64,000 nucleotides of DNA from Bosea sp. F3-2. Its GTDB lineage: Bacteria; Pseudomonadota; Alphaproteobacteria; Rhizobiales; Beijerinckiaceae. The DNA lies in NCBI RefSeq assembly GCF_008253865.1, contig NZ_CP042331.1:1178001-1242000 (forward strand), in the 5' to 3' direction. The notes under the pieces are model-generated. The model was not told the DNA's origin, made no database searches, and saw only the letters and a program-made list of their open reading frames with translations. This document shows positions 1-7,688 of the stretch, in pieces (position 1 is the stretch's first letter; every line of letters starts with the position of its first letter). The translations under genes were made by a program, and so were the position numbers.

Positions 1-1
1 T

Positions 2-277
2 GCCGACACCCCGACCGTGGCGGAAAGCGGCTATCCGGATTTCACCGTCAACTCCTGGGTCGGCCTGCTCGCGCCGGCCGGCACGCCGCAGCCGATCGTC
101 GAGCGGCTGCACGCGGAAATCCGCAGGATCGTGATGGAACCGGCCCTTTCGGCACGGCTTCAGGAACAGGGCCTCACCGGTGTCGCGAGTACGCCGGACC
201 AGTTCGCCAAGACGCTCAGGGCGGAACAGGACAAGTGGGTGCGCCTCGTGAACCAGCGCAAGTTGAAACTTGAGTGA
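2..277 (+). CDS. Bug/TctC-type periplasmic solute-binding protein, C-terminal part
   Basis: The reading frame is open from the window edge, so the N-terminal part of the protein is missing. The visible 91 residues carry the segment 'SWVGLLAPAGTPQPIVERL', which is typical of the last third of Bug (TctC-like) extracytoplasmic binding proteins. These bind carboxylates or other small organic solutes and usually deliver them to TctAB transporters or act as sensors. The next gene lies on the opposite strand, so this is the end of a transcription unit that begins outside the window. The ligand cannot be told from this fragment. Confidence 0.8.
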   Translation, partial: ADTPTVAESGYPDFTVNSWVGLLAPAGTPQPIVERLHAEIRRIVMEPALSARLQEQGLTGVASTPDQFAKTLRAEQDKWVRLVNQRKLKLE

Positions 278-494
278 CGAAAGATTTGGAACCGGGACAA
301 GTCGCGCTCAGTCTCCTGCTCCAAGGAATGGGAAGGACGAAAGCTCCGGGGCCGGATCTGATCGGGCTATTCAACCTGCGCGGCGCGTCCTCCGGACTTC
401 CCCATCGTCAAAGAAAGCTGTGGCCGGGCGTGCCGCCTACGGCAAGTAAGGCAGGCCGCCCCCCGGCAAGCTGCGAATCCGACCGCAGCAGCAA

Positions 495-1409
495 TCATGT
501 CGACCAGATTTCCCGGCTGGATGTTCGGCGCACGTAATCAACGAGGAAATCATTGAAGACCCGGATCTTCGCCGGTAGCCGCTCTCGGTTCTGATAGGCG
601 ATGTTCATGGTCAGCATCGGCAGCTGCCAATCGAGCAGGACGGGAAGCAGACGCCCGGCGTCGATGTCGTCCTGCACGATGTAGAGAGGCTGGATAAGGA
701 TGCCTAGGCCGGCGATGGCTGCCTGGCGGATCACCTGGCCGTCATTGCAGTCGAGCGCCGCGCCGATCCGGACGACCCGCTCCGCGTCCCCCTTTGTCAG
801 ACGCAGCGAGAACGGGTCGGCGGCGAGGTTGTAGACGAGCATGTCGTGCTGGCTGAGATCGGCCGGCGTCCGGGGCCGGCCGCGCTCTTCCAGATAGCTC
901 GGAGAAGCGGCCAGCACGCGCCGCATCCGCCCGAGACGCCGCACAACAATATTCGTGTCGGGCTCGTGCAGCCGGGTACGGATAGCAACGTCGATGCCGG
1001 CCTCGATAAAGTCGAGATAGCGGTTGGCGACGGCGATGTGGACGCTGAGCTTGGGATAGAGCTTGCGGAAGGCCGGCAGCATCGGCGCGAGATAGATCGT
1101 CGCGAAGGATAGCGAACTGGTGACGCGCAGTACCCCCTGCGGCGCGAGCGTGTGTGCGTTCACCGCATTCTCTGCCTCCGCGAGATCGTTCAGCAGCGCG
1201 CCGCTGCGTTGATAGAATTCCTGCCCGGCTTCGGTCAGCCAGAGGCGACGCGTATTGCGCTCCACGAGCCGGGCAGCGAGCCTTTCCTCCAAGGCCGCCA
1301 GATGGCGGCTGGCGGCGGCGTTAGACATGCCGAGCACTTCCGCCGCCCGCGACAGGCTGCGCAGCTCCGCCGTCTTCACGAAAACCTCGATCTGCGCGAG
1401 CCGATCCAT
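495..1409 (-). CDS. LysR-family transcriptional regulator
   Basis: This 304-residue protein has the standard LysR length. It has an N-terminal winged helix-turn-helix (about residues 1-60, with 'SLSRAAEVLGMSNAAASRHLAALE') and a periplasmic-binding-like effector domain after about residue 90. It is divergent from the Dabb/maleylacetate reductase run starting at 1516, the usual layout for a LysR regulator of an adjacent catabolic operon. A 17-bp dyad (AGAGTT-N5-AACTCT) sits between them. It is therefore the best candidate regulator of the hydroxyquinol genes; that role is inferred from position only. Confidence 0.88.
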   Translation of the reverse strand: MDRLAQIEVFVKTAELRSLSRAAEVLGMSNAAASRHLAALEERLAARLVERNTRRLWLTEAGQEFYQRSGALLNDLAEAENAVNAHTLAPQGVLRVTSSLSFATIYLAPMLPAFRKLYPKLSVHIAVANRYLDFIEAGIDVAIRTRLHEPDTNIVVRRLGRMRRVLAASPSYLEERGRPRTPADLSQHDMLVYNLAADPFSLRLTKGDAERVVRIGAALDCNDGQVIRQAAIAGLGILIQPLYIVQDDIDAGRLLPVLLDWQLPMLTMNIAYQNRERLPAKIRVFNDFLVDYVRRTSSREIWST

Positions 1410-1429
1410 ATTTCCGATTTCCGCAAAAG

Positions 1430-1446
1430 AGAGTTCCTAAAACTCT
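1430..1446. promoter_or_regulatory. Dyad in the LysR/Dabb divergent region, candidate operator
   Basis: The sequence AGAGTT, five bases, then AACTCT is a perfect inverted repeat just upstream of the LysR gene and about 70 bases before the divergent operon. Position and size fit a LysR binding site, but no binding data are visible. Confidence 0.45.
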
Positions 1447-1515
1447 GCTTTATTTCCGAATTCTGCAAGTCTTAACTCTTTCCAACAACGACGACCCAAG
1501 GTCGAGGAAACGCAC

Positions 1516-1890
1516 ATGTCAGGTCCGGTCCGCCACATCGTGATGTGGCGCTTGCGCGGTGACACGCCGCAGGAGCGCATCGCTGCGCGCGCCAAGGTGA
1601 AGTCCGCTTTCGAGGGGCTCAGGGGCCTCATCGACGGCCTCACCCATGTCGAGATCGGTGTCGACGTCAGTGGCGTCGACTATGCCTGCGATGTCGTGTT
1701 GGTCAGCGAGTTCACCGATCGCGCCGCGCTGGAAGCCTACGCCACCCATCCCGAGCATTTGCGGGTCCGGCAGGAGCTCGCCGATCTGCGGATCGCGCGC
1801 TTCCAGGTCGACTATCTCGCCGACGAGGAGGCCATGGCCTTCGCCGGGGGCCCTTCGCACCGTCGCAGCGAAGTCGTCGCCGGCGAGTGA
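1516..1890 (+). CDS. Dabb (stress-responsive alpha/beta barrel) family protein
   Basis: The 124-residue protein opens with 'VRHIVMWRL' and continues with the short alternating beta/alpha pattern of the Dabb fold, a dimeric ferredoxin-like barrel. Such proteins are common in aromatic and polyketide catabolic clusters, where some act as small cyclases, isomerases or decarboxylases. It is the first gene of the hydroxyquinol run, 43 bases before maleylacetate reductase. The C-terminal 20 residues or so are low in complexity and lie outside the fold. The exact reaction is unknown. Confidence 0.75.
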   Translation: MSGPVRHIVMWRLRGDTPQERIAARAKVKSAFEGLRGLIDGLTHVEIGVDVSGVDYACDVVLVSEFTDRAALEAYATHPEHLRVRQELADLRIARFQVDYLADEEAMAFAGGPSHRRSEVVAGE

Positions 1891-1933
1891 GCCGGAAGCA
1901 TCCACCCCAATCCCGTTCCCAGAGGAGCGCCCG

Positions 1934-3022
1934 ATGATCGAGACCTTCACCTATGAGGCTCTCCCCTCGCGGGTCCGCTTCGGGCGCGGCACGATCAGGG
2001 AGGTCGCCACAGAGGTGGAGCGTCTCGGCGCCAAGCGGGCGCTGGTGCTGACGACGCCACAGCAGGCGGGCGCGGGCGAGCGGCTCGGCGCCCTGCTCGG
2101 CCCCGCTCTCGCCGGGTATTTCACCGAGGCGACCATGCACACGCCGGTCGAGGTGACCGAGCGGGCCCTTGTCGCCCTGCGCGAAACCGGGGCCGATTGC
2201 GTCGTCGCGCTGGGCGGCGGTTCCACCACCGGGCTCGGCAAGGCGCTGGCGCTGCGCACCGGCGTGCCGCAGGTCGTCATCCCGACCACCTATGCCGGCT
2301 CGGAGATGACGCCGATCCTCGGCCAGACGGAAGCCGGCCGGAAGACGACGATCCGCTCGCTCGACGTGCTGCCGGAGACGGTGATCTACGATGTGGACTT
2401 GACGGTCAGCCTGCCGCCGATGCTCTCGGCGACGTCCGGCGTCAACGCCATGGCCCATGCAGTCGAGGCGCTCTATGCCCGGGACCGCAATCCGATCATC
2501 TCCCTGATGGCGGAGGACGGCATCCGCACGCTGTCCTCGGCCCTGCCGATCCTCGTCCATGAGCCGGCGAACATGGAGGCGCGCTCCAACGCGCTCTACG
2601 GCGCCTGGCTCTGCGGCTGCTGCCTCGGTGCGGTCGGGATGGCGCTGCATCACAAGCTCTGCCACACGCTCGGCGGCAGCTTCGACCTGCCCCATGCCGA
2701 GACACACACCGTCGTGCTGCCGCACGCCGTCGCCTACAACGCCTCAGCTGCGCCGGAGGCGATGGCGGCCATCTGCCGGGCGCTCGGTGCGCCCGACGCT
2801 GCGCAGGGCCTGTTCGACCTGGTGCGCGCGCTTGGCGTGCCGCTGTCGCTGGCCGAACTCGGCATGCCGGAGAGCGGCATCGAGACGGCGGCGGACATCG
2901 CCGTCGAGAACCCCTACTGGAATCCGCGCCCGATCACGCGCGACGGCATCCGCGACCTGATCGCCAACGCCTTCGCCGGCGAGCGGCCTCGCGCCGCCGT
3001 GAGCGAAGACGAGGCGGCCTGA
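1934..3022 (+). CDS. Maleylacetate reductase
   Basis: This iron-type alcohol dehydrogenase family protein of 362 residues reduces maleylacetate to 3-oxoadipate with NAD(P)H in the cytoplasm. The start at 1934 is chosen because it follows AGAGGAG at 1921-1927 and gives the family N-terminus; the frame is open further upstream, but that part overlaps the Dabb gene. Diagnostic features are the nucleotide-binding segment 'GGGSTTGLGKALALRTG', the following 'PTTYAGSEMTPI' and the His-rich metal region 'HHKLCHTLGGSFDLPHAETH'. With the hydroxyquinol dioxygenase encoded downstream it forms the lower hydroxyquinol (benzene-1,2,4-triol) pathway. Confidence 0.92.
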   Translation: MIETFTYEALPSRVRFGRGTIREVATEVERLGAKRALVLTTPQQAGAGERLGALLGPALAGYFTEATMHTPVEVTERALVALRETGADCVVALGGGSTTGLGKALALRTGVPQVVIPTTYAGSEMTPILGQTEAGRKTTIRSLDVLPETVIYDVDLTVSLPPMLSATSGVNAMAHAVEALYARDRNPIISLMAEDGIRTLSSALPILVHEPANMEARSNALYGAWLCGCCLGAVGMALHHKLCHTLGGSFDLPHAETHTVVLPHAVAYNASAAPEAMAAICRALGAPDAAQGLFDLVRALGVPLSLAELGMPESGIETAADIAVENPYWNPRPITRDGIRDLIANAFAGERPRAAVSEDEAA

Positions 3023-3025
3023 GCC

Positions 3026-4390
3026 ATGGCGCGCCGCATCCTCCTTTCGGGCGCCACCATCCTCTCGATGGACCCCGCCACGGGCGATCTGCCCCGCGGC
3101 GACATCCTCATCGCGGACGGAAAGATCGCCGCCATCGCGCCGCGAATCGAGGCCGGGGATGCCGAACAGGTCGACGCAACCGGGCGGATCGCGGTGCCGG
3201 GCTTCGTCAACGCCCATATGCATAGCTGGCAGACGGGCCTGCGCGGGCTCGCGGCCGACTGGACCCTGCTGGAGTATTTCCGCTGGCTCCATGCCGGGCT
3301 CGCCACCCTGTTCAAGCCGGAAGACATCGGCATCGCGACCTTGATGGGGGCGCTCGGCCAGATCGATGCCGGCACCGCGACGCTGGTCGACTGGTGCCAC
3401 AACAACCCCACCCCCGCCCACACGGATGCCGCCGTCGAGGCGCTGGCCGAGAGCGGCATCCGCGCCGCCTTCTTCCACGGCTCGCCCAAGCCCGACCCGA
3501 AGCCCGGCGAGCCGCATTTCTCGGAGGTGCCGCATCCGCGCGCCGAGGTGGAGCGGCTGCGGCACGGCCGCTTCGCCAGCGACGACAGTCTGCTGACGCT
3601 CGGCCTCGCCATCCTCGGCCCGCATTACGCGACGCTGGACGTCGCCCGCGCCGACTTCCGTCTTGCGCGCGAATTCGGCCTCATCGCCTCGATGCATCAG
3701 GGCGGCGGCGCGGCCAAAACGCCGGGCGGATGGGAGAGGCTGATCGCAGAGGGACTGGTCGGGCCCGGCATCAACATCGTGCACGGCAACGACTTGCCCG
3801 ACGAGCTGTTCGGGCAACTGGTCGATCTCGGCGCCTCCTTCTCCGTGACGCCGGAGAACGAGATGACACAGGGCCACGGTTTCCCGATCACCGGCCGGCT
3901 GCTCGCGCGTGGGGCCGCGCCGTCGCTGGGTGTCGATCTCGAATCCGTCCTCGCCGGCGACATGATGGGTGTCGCCCGCATCGCGCTCGGCATGCAACGC
4001 GCGCTCGACAATGCCGAAAGCCGCCGGGAGACCGGCGCCATTCCGCCGACGTCGACGATCCGCGTCCGGCAGGCACTCTCCTGGATCACCATCGAAGGTG
4101 CGCGAATGCTGGGCCTTGACCATCGCATCGGCTCGCTCGCGCCCGGAAAACAGGCCGACATCACGCTGATCGACACGCGCGCGCTGCATCTGCAGCCGGT
4201 GCACGACCCCGCCGCCACCGTCATCATGCAGGCCGGGCGCGGCGATATCGAAGCCGTGATTATCGCGGGACGTTTTGCGAAGCGGGACGGTAGGCTCCTG
4301 GCCGGGGGGCTGGACGAGAAACTCGCCCGCCTCGCCGCTTCCGGTATGCGGATCGTCGAGGAGCTTCGCCGCGGGCAGCGGGCGGCTTGA
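3026..4390 (+). CDS. Amidohydrolase-superfamily protein (AtzA/TrzN/guanine deaminase-like)
   Basis: The 454-residue protein starts four bases after maleylacetate reductase. It has the N-terminal and C-terminal beta-sandwich halves around a metal-dependent barrel. Visible metal ligands are His64 and His66 ('NAHMHSW'), His224, His253 ('IVHGND') and Asp304. The family hydrolyses or deaminates ring nitrogen compounds. The usual Glu three residues after the third His is replaced: here the sequence is 'MHQGGG'. That Glu helps activate the leaving group in AtzA-like deaminases, so the chemistry may differ. Its place inside a hydroxyquinol operon suggests it acts on the precursor; the substrate is unknown. 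Confidence 0.85.
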   Translation: MARRILLSGATILSMDPATGDLPRGDILIADGKIAAIAPRIEAGDAEQVDATGRIAVPGFVNAHMHSWQTGLRGLAADWTLLEYFRWLHAGLATLFKPEDIGIATLMGALGQIDAGTATLVDWCHNNPTPAHTDAAVEALAESGIRAAFFHGSPKPDPKPGEPHFSEVPHPRAEVERLRHGRFASDDSLLTLGLAILGPHYATLDVARADFRLAREFGLIASMHQGGGAAKTPGGWERLIAEGLVGPGINIVHGNDLPDELFGQLVDLGASFSVTPENEMTQGHGFPITGRLLARGAAPSLGVDLESVLAGDMMGVARIALGMQRALDNAESRRETGAIPPTSTIRVRQALSWITIEGARMLGLDHRIGSLAPGKQADITLIDTRALHLQPVHDPAATVIMQAGRGDIEAVIIAGRFAKRDGRLLAGGLDEKLARLAASGMRIVEELRRGQRAA

Positions 4391-4400
4391 GGGTAACGGA

Positions 4401-5318
4401 ATGACGGACAAGCAAACCATCGGCTGGATCGGGCTGGGCAAGATGGGGCTGCCCATCGCGACCCGCCTCGCGGCGGCCGGGCACGACATTGCCGGCTTCG
4501 ACCGCGACCAGCAGCGCATCGCCGAAGCCTCGGAAGGCGGGGTCAAGCCCGCCGCCACGCTTTCGGATGCGGCCGGGCGCGATATCGTCTTCACTTCACT
4601 GCCGGACGACAAGGTGCTCGCCGCCGTCGCGCTCTCGGGCGGGCTCTTCGATGCCATGCGCAAGGGCGCGACCCTGGTCGAGACCTCGACGGTCAGCCCC
4701 ACCATCTCGGCCGAGGTCGCGCGGGCGGCCGCGCAGCGCGGCGTCGCCTATCTGCGCGCTCCCGTCTCCGGCAATGCTGCCATCGCGCATACCGGCAACC
4801 TGACCTGCTTCGTCTCGGGGCCGCGCACGGCTTTCGACGCCTTCCTGCCGATCGCGCAGGACTTCACCCGCGCCCAGAAATATCTCGGCGAGGCCGAGGA
4901 GGCGCGCTTCGCCAAGCTCGCCGTCAACCTGATGATCGCGGTTTCCGCCGCGATGATGGGCGAGAGCATCGTGCTCGCCCGCAAGGGCAACCTCGCCTGG
5001 CAGGACATCCTGGACGTGCTGACCAACAGCGCCGTCGGCTCGCCCATGGTTCACTACAAGGCCAAGAGCCTGGAGACGCGCGACTTTGCCTCGACCTTCT
5101 CCTGCCGGCAGATGGCCAAGGATCTCGACCTGATCATCGGCGCCGGCCACGCCGCCGAGATGGCGATGCCGCTGGCGACGCTGACGCGTGAAACCTACGG
5201 AGCCCTGATCGGGCGCGGCGACGGCGAGGCCGATTTCATCTCGACCGTGCGCCTCGCCGAATGGCTCGCCGGTCTCGGCGAGCCCGAACTCGACAGGAAC
5301 GAAGGGAGGCTCGGATGA
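4401..5318 (+). CDS. NAD(P)-dependent oxidoreductase, 3-hydroxyisobutyrate dehydrogenase family
   Basis: The 305-residue protein has the N-terminal Rossmann motif 'GLGKMG' at residues 11-16, a substrate-binding region 'RAPVSGNAAIAHTG', and the conserved Lys in 'AKLAVNLM'. These define the beta-hydroxyacid dehydrogenase family, which oxidises 3-hydroxyacids such as 3-hydroxyisobutyrate or tartronate semialdehyde. The start at 4401 lies ten bases after the amidohydrolase stop. The stop overlaps the next start as ATGA, so it is translationally coupled to the dioxygenase. Its substrate here is unknown, but it presumably acts on a side-chain or ring-derived hydroxyacid of the same route. Confidence 0.85.
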   Translation: MTDKQTIGWIGLGKMGLPIATRLAAAGHDIAGFDRDQQRIAEASEGGVKPAATLSDAAGRDIVFTSLPDDKVLAAVALSGGLFDAMRKGATLVETSTVSPTISAEVARAAAQRGVAYLRAPVSGNAAIAHTGNLTCFVSGPRTAFDAFLPIAQDFTRAQKYLGEAEEARFAKLAVNLMIAVSAAMMGESIVLARKGNLAWQDILDVLTNSAVGSPMVHYKAKSLETRDFASTFSCRQMAKDLDLIIGAGHAAEMAMPLATLTRETYGALIGRGDGEADFISTVRLAEWLAGLGEPELDRNEGRLG

Positions 5319-6202
5319 GGAACTTCGACCAGAACAGCATCACCCAGGCGGTGCTCGAGCGCGTCGCCGCCGCTCCCGACCTGCGCATCAAGCAAATCAG
5401 CGAGGCGCTGGTCCGCCATCTGCACGACTTCATCCGCGAGGTCCGCCCGACGCAGGAGGAATGGGCGAAGGGCATCGCCTTCCTGACCGATACCGGCCAG
5501 ATGTGCACGGGAACGCGGCAGGAATTCATCCTGCTCTCCGACACGCTCGGCGTCTCGATGCTGGTCGATGCGATCAATCACGACCATCAGGGCGCCGTCA
5601 CCGAAAGCACAGTGCTCGGCCCCTTCTATGTCGAGGGCCCGCCGGAGGCCGCCCTGGGCACCGACATCTCTGGCAACCTGCCGGGCGAGCCGATGTATGT
5701 CTCGGGCTCCGTCGCGGCGGCCGACGGCAGCCCGCTCGCCGGCGCGATCGTCGATGTCTGGCATTCCGACGAGGACGGCTATTACGACGTGCAGCATTCG
5801 GACGAGGCGGCCGACCTCGTCGCCCGGGCGCGCTTCCGCACCGACGCGCAGGGCCGCTTCCACTTCTGGTCGATCAAGCCGGCGGCCTATCCGATCCCGC
5901 ATGACGGGCCGGTCGGGAAGATGCTGGAGGCGCAAGGGCGTCATCCCTGGCGTCCGGCGCATGTCCACTTCATGATCGAGGCGCCCGGTCACGAAAAGCT
6001 CGTCACCCATGTCTTCGTCGCCGGTGACCAGTATCTCGATTCAGACGCCGTCTTCGGCGTGAAGGATTCGCTCATTCGCGACTTCACGGAGCAGCCGGCC
6101 GGCACCGCCCCTGACGGCCGGGCGCTCGATCGGCCATGGCGCCACTTGGCCTACGACTTCCAGCTCAACCCGGCATCGGAGGCTGCGCACCGCGCGGCCT
6201 GA
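5315..6202 (+). CDS. Hydroxyquinol 1,2-dioxygenase (intradiol ring-cleavage)
   Basis: This 295-residue non-haem Fe(III) enzyme is predicted to cleave benzene-1,2,4-triol to maleylacetate. The N-terminal helical dimerisation domain (about residues 1-95) is followed by 'STVLGPFYVEGPP' and the catalytic beta-sandwich. Candidate iron ligands are Tyr156 or Tyr157 ('DEDGYYDVQ'), Tyr192, His216 and His218 ('HVHF'). The overall pattern and length fit hydroxyquinol rather than catechol dioxygenases, and the adjacent maleylacetate reductase supports this. The start at 5315 follows GGGAGG and overlaps the preceding stop; the frame is open a little further upstream, but that would lengthen the overlap. 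Confidence 0.92.
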   Translation: MRNFDQNSITQAVLERVAAAPDLRIKQISEALVRHLHDFIREVRPTQEEWAKGIAFLTDTGQMCTGTRQEFILLSDTLGVSMLVDAINHDHQGAVTESTVLGPFYVEGPPEAALGTDISGNLPGEPMYVSGSVAAADGSPLAGAIVDVWHSDEDGYYDVQHSDEAADLVARARFRTDAQGRFHFWSIKPAAYPIPHDGPVGKMLEAQGRHPWRPAHVHFMIEAPGHEKLVTHVFVAGDQYLDSDAVFGVKDSLIRDFTEQPAGTAPDGRALDRPWRHLAYDFQLNPASEAAHRAA

Positions 6203-6266
6203 ACGCGCCGACCATCGACCGCAATCGAGAGAGCCCGGCCAGCGGGCCATCGCGGAGGGAGAAACC

Positions 6267-7688
6267 ATGTTGACCAGACCGTCCCCCGACGGGAGAGCCG
6301 TGGAAGCGGCGCTGGCGCGGCTGAGCGAGACACTCGGGCCCCGCGTCACCCGCGCCGCCGGAATCCTCGCCGATCACGGCCGCAGCGAGGCCTACCACCC
6401 GCCCTGCCCGCCCGACCTCGTCGCCTTCCCGGAAACCACCGAGGAGGTGCGCGACATCGTCATGCTGTGCCGCGAGCTGAGGCTGCCGGTCGTGCCCTTC
6501 GGCGCCGGCACCTCGCTCGAAGGCAATGCCGGGGCCCCGCTGGGTGGCGTCTCAATCGACATGTCCCGCATGGACAAGGTGCTGGCGACGAGCCCCGAGG
6601 ACATGGATGTGCGCGTCCAGCCCGGCATCACCCGCAAGCAGCTCAACGCGCAATTGCGCGACACCGGCCTGTTCTTCCCGATCGACCCTGGCGCCGACGC
6701 CTCGATCGGCGGCATGGCCTCGACGCGGGCCTCCGGCACGATGGCGGTGCGCTACGGCACGATGAAGGACAATGTGCTCGGGCTCGAAGCCGTGCTTGCC
6801 GATGGCCGCGTCATCCGCACGGCGCGCCGCGCCCGCAAATCCGCCGCCGGCTACGACCTGACCCGCCTGCTCGTCGGCGCGGAAGGCACGCTCGGGGTCA
6901 TCACCGAGGTGACGCTGAAGCTGCACCCGCAGCCGGAAGCGATCTCCTCCGCCGTCTGCGCCTTTCCCGATCTCAAGGCCGCGGTCGACACGGCGATCGC
7001 CGTCATCCAGTCGGGCGTTCCGGTGGCGCGGATCGAGCTGCTCGATGCGGTGATGATGCGCGGCATGAACCTGCACGCAAAACTCGGCCTGCCGGAAGTG
7101 CCGCACCTCTTCTTCGAATTCCACGGTTCGAAAAGCTACGTCGCCGAGCAGGCCGAGACCGCGCAGGCGCTGGCCGGCGATTTCGGCGGACAGGGCTTTG
7201 CCTGGGCGACCTCGCCGGAGGAGCGCAGCCGCCTCTGGCAGGCCCGCGACAACACGCTCTATGCCGGGCTTGCCCTGCGGCCGGGCACGCGCGCGCTCGT
7301 CACCGATGTCTGCGTGCCGATCTCGCGGCTCGCCGAATGCCTCGTCACCACCGCCGCCGACATCGCGGAGAGCGACCTCGTCGCGCCGGTCGTCGGTCAT
7401 GTCGGCGACGGCAATTTCCACCTTCTCGTCCTGCACGACCCCGACAGCGCCGAGGACCTCGCGCGGGTGAAGGCCTTCAACGAGCGCCTCGTCAGGCGGG
7501 CGATCGCGCTGGACGGCACCTGCACCGGCGAGCACGGCATCGGCCTCGGCAAGATGGATTTCCTCGAGCTGGAACTGGGCGAGGCCGTCGATGCGATGCG
7601 CCTCGTGAAGCAGGCGCTCGACCCGCTCGGGATCATGAACCCCGGCAAGATCTTCCGCTCCTCGCCGTCGATGGGAGGCGCAGCATGA
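6267..7688 (+). CDS. FAD-binding oxidase, GlcD/D-lactate dehydrogenase type
   Basis: The 473-residue protein has a vanillyl-alcohol-oxidase-type FAD domain near the N-terminus ('PFGAGTSLEGNAG') and a C-terminal FAD-oxidase C domain with 'GHVGDGNFH' and 'CTGEHGIGLGK'. This family oxidises 2-hydroxyacids such as D-lactate or glycolate, passing electrons to quinone or cytochrome. GGAGGGAG at 6254-6261 supports the start at 6267. The stop overlaps the transporter ATPase start as ATGA, tying it to uptake of the same compound. The substrate is unknown; a hydroxyacid or alicyclic alcohol intermediate is plausible. Confidence 0.85.
   Translation: MLTRPSPDGRAVEAALARLSETLGPRVTRAAGILADHGRSEAYHPPCPPDLVAFPETTEEVRDIVMLCRELRLPVVPFGAGTSLEGNAGAPLGGVSIDMSRMDKVLATSPEDMDVRVQPGITRKQLNAQLRDTGLFFPIDPGADASIGGMASTRASGTMAVRYGTMKDNVLGLEAVLADGRVIRTARRARKSAAGYDLTRLLVGAEGTLGVITEVTLKLHPQPEAISSAVCAFPDLKAAVDTAIAVIQSGVPVARIELLDAVMMRGMNLHAKLGLPEVPHLFFEFHGSKSYVAEQAETAQALAGDFGGQGFAWATSPEERSRLWQARDNTLYAGLALRPGTRALVTDVCVPISRLAECLVTTAADIAESDLVAPVVGHVGDGNFHLLVLHDPDSAEDLARVKAFNERLVRRAIALDGTCTGEHGIGLGKMDFLELELGEAVDAMRLVKQALDPLGIMNPGKIFRSSPSMGGAA

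Noticed and set aside
2744..4705. A 653-codon open frame on the minus strand
   Set aside because: It is antisense to the amidohydrolase and dehydrogenase genes, both with clear motifs. No domain is seen in it.
6467..7684. Upstream extension of the sugar ATPase frame over the FAD oxidase gene
   Set aside because: The extension lies fully inside the oxidase gene, is Arg-rich and without domains. The ATPase domain begins just after 7685.
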